A DNA stretch of 64,000 nucleotides from assembly GCF_037949285.1 (NCBI RefSeq), contig NZ_CP149926.1, positions 723,501 through 787,500 on the forward strand, written 5' to 3'. Both the position numbers and the translations under genes were made by a program. Below the pieces are notes generated by a model, which ran no database searches, was not told where the DNA came from, and worked only from the letters and a program-made list of their open reading frames with translations. Position 1 is the stretch's first letter. Every line of letters starts with the position of its first letter. This DNA is from Thioclava sp. GXIMD4216 (GTDB lineage Bacteria > Pseudomonadota > Alphaproteobacteria > Rhodobacterales > Rhodobacteraceae). Below, one piece after another: positions 1-7,623 of this stretch.

Positions 1-398
1 CGATTGCCGACTGGGAGATCACCGAAAGCTTCACCCGTTCCCAAGGGCCGGGCGGGCAGAATGTGAACAAGGTCTCGACGGCGGTCGAATTGCGCTTCGA
101 GGCGGAGCGCTCGCCGCACCTGCCCGCGATGGTGAAGGCGCGGCTGAAAACGCTTGCAGGGCGGCGCTGGACACAGGACGGGGCGGTGCTGATCCGCTGC
201 GAGGAAACCCGCTCGCAGGCGCGCAACCGCGAATTGGCGCGCGAACGGCTGGCCGAGCTGGTGCTGGCGGCCACCCATCGTCCGAAGCGCCGCATCGCAA
301 CCAAGCCCACCAAGGGCAGTCAGCGGCGGCGGCTGAAGGCCAAAACGATCCGTGGCGAGGTGAAGGCCCTACGAGGAAAGGTGGGTGGCGATGAGTGA
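1..398 (+). CDS. arfB: Peptidyl-tRNA hydrolase ArfB (YaeJ-type), 5' partial
   Basis: Rescues stalled ribosomes by hydrolysing peptidyl-tRNA in the A site when an mRNA lacks a stop codon. The reading frame runs in from the left edge (first full codon at base 3) and carries the release-factor signature GPGGQNVNKV, with the catalytic GGQ near bases 51-59. It is followed by STAVELRF, typical of the family, and a basic Lys/Arg-rich C-terminal tail (residues RRRLKAKTIR near the end) that in ArfB enters the empty mRNA tunnel. Only about 10-15 N-terminal residues should be missing. The stop overlaps the ATG region of the next gene, so the two are probably co-transcribed. The short length and basic tail exclude a full RF1/RF2. 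Confidence 0.93.
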   Translation, partial: IADWEITESFTRSQGPGGQNVNKVSTAVELRFEAERSPHLPAMVKARLKTLAGRRWTQDGAVLIRCEETRSQARNRELARERLAELVLAATHRPKRRIATKPTKGSQRRRLKAKTIRGEVKALRGKVGGDE

Positions 399-819
399 GG
401 TGGTCTCTCTGATCCGGCGTGATGGCCCTTGGGGCTGGGATGCGGCGCAGACCCGTTATCTCTGTTGTGACGGGCTTTATGGTGAGGAGCTGGACCGTAA
501 GGGGGACGGGGCGGTTGCGGTGGACCCGCAGGTTCTGGCCTTTCTGGCCGTCCGGCTGGCGGCGCTGCCGTTTCGGGGGATCACGATTGACCCTGCACCG
601 GCAGAGATCGGCCTTGTTTTCGCACCGCCGGACGGGGCGGAGAAGGCCCGACAGCTGCGGGCAGGCTTGCTGGAACACCTGTTGGTGCTGCCTGTACCGG
701 AGGGGGTGCGGCTGTCCTTGCGCCCCAGCGCGGGGTTTTCCCTGCAGAATGCGGCGTTGCTGGTCGAGATGATCTCCGAGGTGCTGCTGGACATCGCGCC
801 TGCGGGGGCCGCATGGTAG
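391..819 (+). CDS. Conserved hypothetical protein, 142 aa
   Basis: Function not recognised. I place the start at ATG 391, not the in-frame GTG at 385, because an AGGAAAGG ribosome-binding site lies at about 373-380. The reading frame overlaps the 3' end of arfB by 8 bases, indicating translational coupling. The product is acidic and soluble, with no signal peptide or membrane segment. It begins with a tryptophan-rich stretch (GPWGWDAAQTRYL) and ends with an alternating hydrophobic helix (ALLVEMISEVLLDI). Its place between arfB and a NUDIX hydrolase does not reveal a role. Codon use is ordinary for the window, so it is likely a real gene. Confidence 0.7.
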   Translation: MSEVVSLIRRDGPWGWDAAQTRYLCCDGLYGEELDRKGDGAVAVDPQVLAFLAVRLAALPFRGITIDPAPAEIGLVFAPPDGAEKARQLRAGLLEHLLVLPVPEGVRLSLRPSAGFSLQNAALLVEMISEVLLDIAPAGAAW

Positions 820-862
820 GGCGGCTCTGGCAGGAACCGACGCAAGCGGAAAGGGAAAAGTC

Positions 863-1324
863 ATGATCCGCCGCCTGATGGATGTGCTGGGTAGCCTTCT
901 GGGCCGTCGCCCTGCCGCCTTGCAGGTGGCGGCGCTGTGCACGCGCGGGCGCGGCGAAAAAACCGAAGTCCTGTTGATTACCTCGCGCGGGACGGGGCGC
1001 TGGGTGACCCCGAAAGGGTGGCCGATGCGTGGCCGGTCGCTTTCGGGGGCGGCGGCACAGGAGGCATGGGAAGAGGCAGGGGCCCGCGGGCGCATCACCG
1101 AGCGGGCGGTTGGCCATTTCACCTATGACAAGGGGCTGGATAGCGGGCTGGATATTGCTGTGGAGGTGGCCGTGTTCCATCTGTCGCAGGCAGAACTGTC
1201 GCCGGATTTCCCCGAAGCCGGAGAGCGCGAACGGCGCTGGTTTGCACCGGAAGCAGCGGCACAGGCCGTTGCCGAAGAGGGGCTGTCTGACATAATTCTG
1301 TCATTGACCAGTATCAAACGTTGA
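863..1324 (+). CDS. NUDIX hydrolase
   Basis: Probable pyrophosphohydrolase of nucleoside-diphosphate-linked compounds; the substrate is unknown. The 153-residue protein has the NUDIX fold core TGRWVTPKGWPMRG followed by QEAWEEAGARG. Compared with the consensus G-x5-E-x7-R-E-U-x-E-E-x-G-U, the metal-binding EExG is intact. The first Glu is Arg (GRS) and the Arg of RE is Gln. The PKGWP loop resembles diphosphoinositol/diadenosine polyphosphate hydrolases, but that is only a resemblance. The start at 863 follows GGGAAAAGTC, a weak ribosome-binding site. It sits downstream of arfB and the 142-aa gene and upstream of pit on the same strand. Confidence 0.82.
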   Translation: MIRRLMDVLGSLLGRRPAALQVAALCTRGRGEKTEVLLITSRGTGRWVTPKGWPMRGRSLSGAAAQEAWEEAGARGRITERAVGHFTYDKGLDSGLDIAVEVAVFHLSQAELSPDFPEAGERERRWFAPEAAAQAVAEEGLSDIILSLTSIKR

Positions 1325-1383
1325 TTTCTAGCCGCGTCCCTTTTATGGCCCGCCCCTGAATGTAACAGTTTTGTGGCGGATTC

Positions 1384-2871
1384 ATGTCTTTGAACGAACA
1401 AGACGGCAAGGGTGTAAACCAGTGGAAGACGCTTGACCGCGATTTGAAGCGGCTCGGGCGTCTTGAGCATGGCGCACAGCATGTGTCGCGCAGTCTGGTT
1501 GCACCGGGAATTGCGCTGGCCTTTATCGGTCTGGCGGGGCTTGTAGCCGCGCTGCTGATGGGGGCCGGGCCGGGGCAGGGGGTTGTGGTCGTCGGGGCCG
1601 CGATCGGTGCTTATATGGCGCTGAATATCGGGGCCAATGACGTTGCCAACAACATGGGGCCGGCGGTCGGTTCCAAAGCATTGCCGATGCTGGGCGCGCT
1701 GGTGATTGCCGCCGTGTTCGAGACCAGCGGGGCGCTTCTGGCGGGCGGCGATGTGGTGAAAACCGTGGCCACAGGCATTGTGGACCCGCTCGCGCTGCAA
1801 GATCCCACAAAATATATCTGGGTGATGATGGCCGCGTCGCTGGCAGCGGCGCTGTGGCTGAACCTTGCGACATGGATCGGGGCTCCGGTCTCGACCACCC
1901 ACTCGATCGTGGGCGGTGTCGTCGGGGCAGGGGCGATGGCGGCAGGGTTCCATGCGATCGACTGGACGATGATCTTCCGGATCGCGGCCAGCTGGGTGAT
2001 TGCGCCTGTGCTGGGCGGGGTGATTGCGGCGGCCTTTCTTGCGGTGATCCGCCGCCAGATGCTGGATGTCGAAGAGCGCATTCAGGCCGCGCGGCGCTGG
2101 GTGCCGGTCTGGAACGGGATCATGGCGGGCGCTTTCGGGGCCTATATCCTGTATAAGGGCCTCAAGCATGTGTTTCCGATCCCGCTCAACGTCTCCTGCT
2201 TGCTGGGGGTCGGGTTTGGCGTGGCCTGCTGGCTGATCTCGATCCCGCTGATCCGGCGCCAGTCCGAAGGGCTGGAAAACCGCAAGAAGTCGGTCAAGAC
2301 GCTGTTCTCCTTCCCGCTGATCGCGGCGGCGGCGCTGCTGTCCTTTGCGCATGGGGCCAATGATGTGGCCAATGCGGTCGGGCCGCTGGCGGCCATCGTG
2401 CATACCGTCGAGGTGGGGTCTATCTCGTCTTCGGTCGGTCTGCCGCTCTGGGTTCTGCTGGTGGGCGCAATGGGGATCTCCTTCGGTCTGCTGCTGTTCG
2501 GGCCGCGCCTGATCAAGCTGGTCGGCTCCGAGATCACCAAGCTCAACACGGTCAGGGCCTTCTGTGTGGCGCTGTCGGCGGCGATCACCGTCATCGTTGC
2601 AAGCTGGCTTGGGCTGCCGGTCAGCTCGACCCATATCGCTGTCGGCGGGATCTTCGGCGTGGGCTTTTACCGTGAGTTCCACGCTCAGCGTCGGGCCGCC
2701 CGTCCCGGTGCGCTGCAAAAGGGCAAGCCTGTGCCGCCCGAAGAACGCAAGCGCCGCCTTCTGGTGCGCCGCGCGCATATCCTGCAGGTGGCCGCAGCTT
2801 GGGTGGTGACCGTGCCCTTCTCGGCGGTCCTTGCCATCGGCATCTATCTGCTGCTGACGCTGGTCGCCTGA
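1384..2871 (+). CDS. pit: Inorganic phosphate transporter, PiT family
   Basis: Low-affinity phosphate (metal-phosphate):proton symporter of the inner membrane. The 495-residue protein contains both copies of the PiT signature: GANDVANNMGPAVGSKA in the N-terminal half (around residues 82-98) and AHGANDVANAVGP in the second half (around residue 325). Ten or more hydrophobic helices are spread over its length, with a cytoplasmic central region rich in Arg/Lys. PVSTTHS and PVSSTH motifs, repeated in the two halves, are also typical. The length is normal for bacterial PitA. No phoU-like partner is adjacent, unlike many PiT loci. A strong hairpin terminator follows at 2894. Confidence 0.93.
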   Translation: MSLNEQDGKGVNQWKTLDRDLKRLGRLEHGAQHVSRSLVAPGIALAFIGLAGLVAALLMGAGPGQGVVVVGAAIGAYMALNIGANDVANNMGPAVGSKALPMLGALVIAAVFETSGALLAGGDVVKTVATGIVDPLALQDPTKYIWVMMAASLAAALWLNLATWIGAPVSTTHSIVGGVVGAGAMAAGFHAIDWTMIFRIAASWVIAPVLGGVIAAAFLAVIRRQMLDVEERIQAARRWVPVWNGIMAGAFGAYILYKGLKHVFPIPLNVSCLLGVGFGVACWLISIPLIRRQSEGLENRKKSVKTLFSFPLIAAAALLSFAHGANDVANAVGPLAAIVHTVEVGSISSSVGLPLWVLLVGAMGISFGLLLFGPRLIKLVGSEITKLNTVRAFCVALSAAITVIVASWLGLPVSSTHIAVGGIFGVGFYREFHAQRRAARPGALQKGKPVPPEERKRRLLVRRAHILQVAAAWVVTVPFSAVLAIGIYLLLTLVA

Positions 2872-2893
2872 GCGCGGCCACAGCCTGAAACGC

Positions 2894-2922
2894 AAAAGAC
2901 GCAAGCCCCGCTTGCGTCTTTT
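2894..2922. terminator. Bidirectional intrinsic terminator between pit and ribH
   Basis: A 13-bp perfect stem (AAAAGACGCAAGC, 2894-2906, with GCTTGCGTCTTTT, 2910-2922) closes a CCC loop. A-tract and T-tract flanks on both sides suit termination in both directions between the convergent genes. Confidence 0.85.
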
Positions 2923-3009
2923 CCATGTGCGGGGCCAGAGCGTTCCTGTCAGAGCGTTCCGGCCAGAGTATTACGGCCAGACCCTGCTGGGGCGTGTGGC
3001 GCAGGCCGC

Positions 3010-3456
3010 TCAGGCTTTTGCAAGCGCCGCAAGCTGGTCATGCAGCGTCGTGACACCCAGGGCGGCCTGCGCCGCCTCGCGGCCTTTCTGCACGAAATGG
3101 TCTTTGTAGATCCGGTTGTGGTGGTCGGTTTCCTGATAGTGATGCGGGGTCAGCGAGACCGACAGGACCGGAACACCGGTTTCAAGGCCGGTGCGCATCA
3201 GGCCGTCGACCACGGTCTGGGCCACGAAATCATGACGGTAGATCCCGCCATCCACCACGAAGGCCGCACAGGCGATGGCGGCATAGCGCCCCGTTTGGGC
3301 CAGTTTCTTGGCGGCCAAGGGCAGTTCGAACGCCCCCGGCGCATCGAACACGTCAACCTGATCGGCAGGGATCAGTTCGTAAAATCCTTTCAGCGCCTGA
3401 TCGACAATATCGGCATGCCACTGCGCTTTGACGAAAGCATAACGGGTGGGTGTCAT
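3010..3456 (-). CDS. ribH: 6,7-dimethyl-8-ribityllumazine synthase, RibH2 type
   Basis: Condenses 5-amino-6-ribitylaminouracil with 3,4-dihydroxy-2-butanone 4-phosphate in riboflavin synthesis. The 148-residue protein has the lumazine-synthase core: PGAFELP (substrate binding) and a later TPHHYQETDHH segment. The latter His-rich form is typical of decameric type II (RibH2) enzymes of Brucella and Mesorhizobium rather than of icosahedral RibH. The start is ATG 3456 behind AAAGGAG; an upstream in-frame start at 3537 would run into the riboswitch. It stands alone, without ribD, ribE or ribBA nearby, and is controlled by the FMN riboswitch directly upstream. Confidence 0.92.
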   Translation of the reverse strand: MTPTRYAFVKAQWHADIVDQALKGFYELIPADQVDVFDAPGAFELPLAAKKLAQTGRYAAIACAAFVVDGGIYRHDFVAQTVVDGLMRTGLETGVPVLSVSLTPHHYQETDHHNRIYKDHFVQKGREAAQAALGVTTLHDQLAALAKA

Positions 3457-3536
3457 CTGGATCTCCTTTCGCAACAACACGTCACCCAAGGCGATCACAT
3501 GCCAGAACGCTTCGCGAAGGGCGCGCGCCTGACACA

Positions 3537-3669
3537 TTCTCTTCCATCCGGACTATGACCGTCGGCTCGGGAATTGCACCCGATCTGCTGACCCCTCTTG
3601 GTGAGGGCGCTCGCGGGCTTGCAGACCTGCTGCTTACCGCCGGTGGGGAATTTCGCCCCGCCCTGAGAA
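3537..3669 (-). promoter_or_regulatory. FMN riboswitch (RFN element)
   Basis: Read on the minus strand, the leader shows the conserved RFN blocks in order: TTCTCAGGGCGGGG, GAAATTCCCCACCGGCGGTA, AGCCCGCGAGC, the GGTCAGCAGATC segment, GGTGCAATTCCCGAGCCGAC, and GGTCATAGTCCGGATG closing with GAAGAGAA. The outer stem pairs the two ends. The aptamer ends about 80 bases before the ribH ATG. That linker contains a GC-rich inverted stretch (CGCGCGCCCTTCGCGAAGCG) and the AAAGGAG ribosome-binding site. FMN binding is expected to shut off ribH, as known for this element. Confidence 0.95.
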
Positions 3670-3750
3670 CAGCGCGAAAGTGGCGCGTTTCACGGGCGGG
3701 TGCAAGAGGCAGCTTGTGGCTGAATTGCACAGCCTGTCATGCATTTACGG

Positions 3751-5058
3751 TCAGACAATCACATCGCGCGCGATTTGCTGGCCGATGCCGAACACGCGGC
3801 GGTAGCGGTCGATCTCGGAGAGCGGGCCCATCGCCTTATTGGGATTGTCCGACAGTTTCACGGTCGGTTTGCCATTGGCCGAGATCGCCTTGCAGACAAG
3901 GCTGAACGGAGCCAGCCCGTCATCCGGCACGAAGCCGCGGAAGTCATTGGTCAGCAGCGTGCCCCAGCCAAAGCTGCATTTGACCCGCCCGTGGAACTGG
4001 CCATGCAGTTTGCGGATCTCCTCGACATCCAGCCCGTCAGAGAAGATCACCAGCTTCTTGCGCGGGTCTTCCCCTTTCGACTCCCACCAGCGGATCGCGG
4101 CCTCGGCCAGAGGGGCCGGATCGCCGCTATCGATACGGATGCCGGTCCAGCCTGCCAGCCAGCTTGGTGCATCGCGCAGGAAGCCTTCGGTGCCGTAAGT
4201 GTCGGGCAGGATGATGCGCAGGTTGCCGTCATGCTCTTCGTGCCAGTCCGCAAGCACCTTGTACGGGGCCTGCTTGAGCGCTTCGTCGGTATCGGCCAAG
4301 GCGGCATAGACCATCGGCAGTTCATGGGCATTGGTGCCCACCGCCTCGATGTCGCGGCGCATGGCGATCAGGCAGTTCGAGGTGCCGGTAAAGGCCCCGC
4401 CCGCCGCACTGTCGCCCAGACCTTCCAGCATCGCCTGCACGCACCAGTCCTGCCAAAGATGGCTATGGCGGCGGCGCGTGCCGAAATCCGCGATTTTCAG
4501 CCCTTCGAGATCCTTGAGCGCATTGATCTTTTCCCAGATGCGGGTCATCGCGCGGGCATAGAGCACCTGCAGCTCGAAACGGCGCATCTGGTTGACAATC
4601 GCGCGCGAGCGCAGCTCCATCAGGATTGCCAGCGCGGGAATTTCCCAAAGCATGACCTCATGCCAGCGGCCTTCGAAGGTCAGCTCGTACTGGCCGTCTT
4701 TGACCTGTAGGTCATATTCCGGCAGCTGGTAGTTGTCGAACCACTCCATGAAGTCGGGGCGGAACATCTGGCGCTTGCCATAGAACATATTGCCGCGCAG
4801 CCATGTGCTTTCCCCGCGCGACAGTTTCAGCGAGCGGGCGTAATCCAGTTGCATGCGCAGGACATTCTCGTCGATCAGCTCGGCCAGCTTGATGTCTTTC
4901 GAGCGGTTGATCAGCGAGAACCGCACCACCGTATCGGGGCTGTTGCGGAAGATCGACTGGCACATCAGCAGCTTGTAGAAATCGGTGTCGATCAGGGAGC
5001 GGATGATCGGGTCGATCTTCCACTTGTGGTTATAAACGCGCGTCGCGATATCGACCAT
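3751..5058 (-). CDS. pncB: Nicotinate phosphoribosyltransferase
   Basis: Converts nicotinate, PRPP and ATP to nicotinate mononucleotide in the Preiss-Handler NAD salvage route. The 435-residue length matches the bacterial PncB family. Visible motifs include the N-terminal SLIDTDFYKLLMCQSIF, the central FGTRRRHSHLWQDW (with the autophosphorylated His region) and the phosphate-binding stretch IRIDSGDPAPLAE. It lies 67 bases downstream of pncA on the same strand, so the pair turns nicotinamide into NaMN in two steps. Start ATG 5058 is the first in frame and keeps the full N-terminus. Confidence 0.95.
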   Translation of the reverse strand: MVDIATRVYNHKWKIDPIIRSLIDTDFYKLLMCQSIFRNSPDTVVRFSLINRSKDIKLAELIDENVLRMQLDYARSLKLSRGESTWLRGNMFYGKRQMFRPDFMEWFDNYQLPEYDLQVKDGQYELTFEGRWHEVMLWEIPALAILMELRSRAIVNQMRRFELQVLYARAMTRIWEKINALKDLEGLKIADFGTRRRHSHLWQDWCVQAMLEGLGDSAAGGAFTGTSNCLIAMRRDIEAVGTNAHELPMVYAALADTDEALKQAPYKVLADWHEEHDGNLRIILPDTYGTEGFLRDAPSWLAGWTGIRIDSGDPAPLAEAAIRWWESKGEDPRKKLVIFSDGLDVEEIRKLHGQFHGRVKCSFGWGTLLTNDFRGFVPDDGLAPFSLVCKAISANGKPTVKLSDNPNKAMGPLSEIDRYRRVFGIGQQIARDVIV

Positions 5059-5125
5059 ACTTGGCCCCTCCCTCGTTATGGCAGGGACTAAACCGATAAA
5101 TCAGGCACTTGGCAAGAGCCGGGGG

Positions 5126-5719
5126 TCAGGTAAGCCGAATGCCCGCCGCCTCCATCCGGCCCAGCGCCGCCGCCTGTGAACCGTCCAGATCGATGCCACG
5201 GCAGGCCGAATGCCGGACGCGGACCCCATAGCCCAGCTTTGCCGCATCCAGCGCGGACCAAGCGACGCAGAAATCCAGGGCCAGCCCGCAGAAGGTCAGA
5301 TCCGTCACATCGCGCTCTTGCAGATAGCCATGCAGGCCGGTGGGCGTGGTCCGGTCATTCTCGAAAAAGGCCGAATAGCTGTCGATCGCGGGGCGAAAGC
5401 CCTTGCGCAGCACCAGATCGGCGGCATCCGTGGCCAGATCGGGGTGAAACGCCGCGCCTTGCGTGCCCTGCACGCAATGATCCGGCCACAGGACCTGCGG
5501 ACCATAAGGCATGTGCGCCACCGAATAGGGATCGGCCCCGTGGTTCGAGGCAAAGGATTGGTGGTCGGCGGGATGCCAGTCCTGCGTCAGTACGGTCACG
5601 TCATGCTCGCCCATCAGTGCATTGATTTCTGTGACAATCTCGTCGCCTGCAGTAACGGCAAGTTTGCCGCCCGGACAGAAGTCGTTCTGCATGTCGATGA
5701 CGATCAGGGCTGTGGTCAT
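5126..5719 (-). CDS. pncA: Nicotinamidase
   Basis: Deamidates nicotinamide to nicotinate in the cytoplasm. The 197-residue protein is an isochorismatase-fold hydrolase. ALIVIDMQNDFCPGG carries the catalytic Asp. TQDWHPADHQSF gives metal-binding His residues. GLALDFCVAWSALDA carries the nucleophilic Cys. ATG 5719 is chosen because the family always begins a few residues before VIDMQNDF; a longer frame to 5767 has no ribosome-binding site. It is the first gene of the pncA-pncB pair and divergent from trhO across a 135-bp spacer. Confidence 0.94.
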   Translation of the reverse strand: MTTALIVIDMQNDFCPGGKLAVTAGDEIVTEINALMGEHDVTVLTQDWHPADHQSFASNHGADPYSVAHMPYGPQVLWPDHCVQGTQGAAFHPDLATDAADLVLRKGFRPAIDSYSAFFENDRTTPTGLHGYLQERDVTDLTFCGLALDFCVAWSALDAAKLGYGVRVRHSACRGIDLDGSQAAALGRMEAAGIRLT

Positions 5720-5854
5720 GAGAGGGCTCCGCTGTTGTGTCAGGCAGGCTAGGCGGCGCTGGGCCAAGGGTCAACTGGCACGGAAAAGCTGTGGCCGTAA
5801 TACAGATTATATCAGGCTTGCCTGAAGCGGGCTCAAGGCAGTAAACGCAGGCGC

Positions 5855-6778
5855 ATGTATATCGTAGCCGCACTCTATCACTTCACCCGATTCGATGATC
5901 TGGCCGCTATCCGTGGCCCGCTCTTGGCGCTGGCACAGGCGCAGGGCGTAAAGGGCACGCTTCTGCTGGCCCATGAGGGGATCAATGGCACCATCGCCGG
6001 CCCGCGCGAAGGGATCGATGCCGTGCTCGCCCATGTGCGCGCGCTTCCGGGCTGTGCCGATCTGGACTGGAAGGAAAGCACCGCCGAGGATGAACCCTTC
6101 CTGCGGATGAAGGTGAAGCTGAAGAAAGAGATCGTGACGATGGGCCAGCCGGACGTGGATCCGACGGCCTCGGTCGGCAATTACTGCACGCCGGAAGAGT
6201 GGAACGAACTCATTCAGGCGCCTGATGTTGTGGTGATCGATACGCGCAATGATTACGAGGTCGATATCGGCACCTTCAAAGGCGCGGTGGACCCCAAAAC
6301 CAAGACCTTCCGCGATTTCCCGAAATGGTGGGAAGAGAACCGCGAGCGTTTCCACAACAAGCGCGTGGCGATGTTCTGTACCGGCGGTATCCGCTGCGAG
6401 AAATCGACCAACTATCTGATCGGGCAGGGTGTCGAGGATGTCTACCACCTGAAGGGCGGCATCCTGAAATATCTCGAAGAGATGCCCAAGGAAAACAGCC
6501 TCTGGGAAGGCGATTGCTTCGTGTTTGACGGGCGTGTGGCGCTGACCCACGGGCTGGAGCAGGGCAAGCACCGCGAGGTCTGCCATGCCTGCCGCCGCCC
6601 GCTTGCCCCCGAAGACCGCGCCCGCCCCGAATTCGAGCAAGGCGTGCAATGTCACCATTGCGTGGGCGAGTATTCTCCGGAAGACCGCGCCCGTTTCCGC
6701 GAGCGCGAGCACCAGATCCAGCTGGCGAAGGCCCGCGGCGAACGCCATATCGGTCGGGAAGAGGCCTCGGAGGTCTGA
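5855..6778 (+). CDS. trhO: tRNA uridine(34) hydroxylase, rhodanese domain (TrhO/YceA, UPF0176)
   Basis: Hydroxylates U34 of certain tRNAs to 5-hydroxyuridine, an oxygen-dependent step toward cmo5U/mcmo5U. The 307-residue protein has the family layout: an N-terminal acylphosphatase-like domain ([12 protein letters not shown] near residues 45-56), a central rhodanese domain with the active-site loop [12 protein letters not shown] (Cys around residue 178), and a C-terminal Cys-rich tail (CHACRRPL and CHHC). The tail has pairs of Cys that probably bind zinc. The start at 5855 matches the family N-terminus (VAALYHF). It is divergent from pncA. Confidence 0.93.
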   Translation: MYIVAALYHFTRFDDLAAIRGPLLALAQAQGVKGTLLLAHEGINGTIAGPREGIDAVLAHVRALPGCADLDWKESTAEDEPFLRMKVKLKKEIVTMGQPDVDPTASVGNYCTPEEWNELIQAPDVVVIDTRNDYEVDIGTFKGAVDPKTKTFRDFPKWWEENRERFHNKRVAMFCTGGIRCEKSTNYLIGQGVEDVYHLKGGILKYLEEMPKENSLWEGDCFVFDGRVALTHGLEQGKHREVCHACRRPLAPEDRARPEFEQGVQCHHCVGEYSPEDRARFREREHQIQLAKARGERHIGREEASEV

Positions 6779-6791
6779 TCCCCTTCCGGCC

Positions 6792-7472
6792 TCAGGCGGC
6801 CTTGGCCGCCCCTTGCGCCGCCCCTTGTGCCGCCTCGTAACGCCGCGCCCACGCCAGCCCTGTTTCCACGCCAAAGGCAATGGTCAGCGCCGCCCCGATA
6901 TCGATCGAGGATTTTTCCACGGGTTGGAGGCTGTTGACGCCCAATGCGGCGATTGCTCTGTGAATAAGTTCGAATGGCGTGTCTTTGCTGACGAGGCCGA
7001 GAACGAAAAACACGACACAGATTGCTACAAAGCTTATTAGCCTGCGCCAGTTGGCAGCGCTGATCGCCGGATCGTCAAGCCGCATGATCGGGCTGAAGAA
7101 AAAGCCTGCATAGAGGCATAGCCAGAATGTCAGAAACAGGATGATGGCGATAGGGGTCGGGATGTCTCCCGTAAGATGGTAATAGGCGCTATAACCTATG
7201 CCGAGCGATATGCTGGCTAGGCAGATGCTCACGCCGCATGTCCCCAAGATACAGGCGACATCGGGGCGGCGGTTTGCGGCAAGCGTAAACGTTATCCCCG
7301 CAGCGATCACACCGGGCAAGGCGACAACGCCCAAGATCGCAACGACGGCCTCGCCAGGGCTGTTGAAATAATCGAAGTGATGCGTGAAATCGACCGGTAG
7401 CAGGCCTATCCCGATGGTGGTCGCAATGGCGACCAGCAACCAGACGCCAAGGCCGAGTGTCAAAGATTTCAT
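6792..7472 (-). CDS. Hypothetical integral membrane protein, 226 aa
   Basis: Function not recognised. It has about five hydrophobic helices: an N-terminal one (LGLGVWLLVAIATTIGIGLL), then AVVAILGVVALPGVIAAGI, a Cys-containing one around residues 75-95, AIILFLTFWLCLYAGFFF and LISFVAICVVFFVLGLV. A polar tail ends in an Ala/Gly/Gln repeat (AAQGAAQGAAKAA). Base composition is clearly lower in GC than its neighbours, with AT-rich codons such as TTT, ATA and AAA, which suggests acquired DNA or weak selection. It is convergent with trhO, separated by only 13 bases. No conserved catalytic motif is seen. Confidence 0.65.
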   Translation of the reverse strand: MKSLTLGLGVWLLVAIATTIGIGLLPVDFTHHFDYFNSPGEAVVAILGVVALPGVIAAGITFTLAANRRPDVACILGTCGVSICLASISLGIGYSAYYHLTGDIPTPIAIILFLTFWLCLYAGFFFSPIMRLDDPAISAANWRRLISFVAICVVFFVLGLVSKDTPFELIHRAIAALGVNSLQPVEKSSIDIGAALTIAFGVETGLAWARRYEAAQGAAQGAAKAA

Positions 7473-7591
7473 CTTAAAATCCGTGGTTTGTTATGAAGCA
7501 CGGCGTCTTTAGCACTCGACAGAGGGGCAGAGAAGGTAAAATAGGGCCTGTGAGGTTTTCGGTCTTGGCAAAGAACCGCGCCTCGCCTACC

Positions 7592-7606
7592 TTAGAACTG
7601 TTCTAA
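7592..7606. promoter_or_regulatory. Irr-type iron control element in front of mbfA
   Basis: The 15-bp perfect palindrome TTAGAACTGTTCTAA matches the Irr box / iron control element of alphaproteobacteria (TTAGAA-N3-TTCTAA). It sits 17 bases before the mbfA ATG. A possible promoter has -35 TTGGCA (7565-7570) and, after 17 bases, TACCTT (7588-7593), so the box would overlap the -10 region. That placement fits repression by Irr under low iron. Confidence 0.85.
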
Positions 7607-7623
7607 AGTTGAGGGCCGCATCC

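Noticed and set aside
1325..1383. Pho box before pit
   Set aside because: TGTAACAGTTTTGT resembles half a CTGTCAT repeat only loosely; no second repeat at the right spacing.
1123..2904. Long open frame antisense to pit (593 codons)
   Set aside because: It lies wholly opposite a well-supported transporter. Its composition (Arg/His/Gln/Pro-rich) is the usual shadow of GC-biased third positions.
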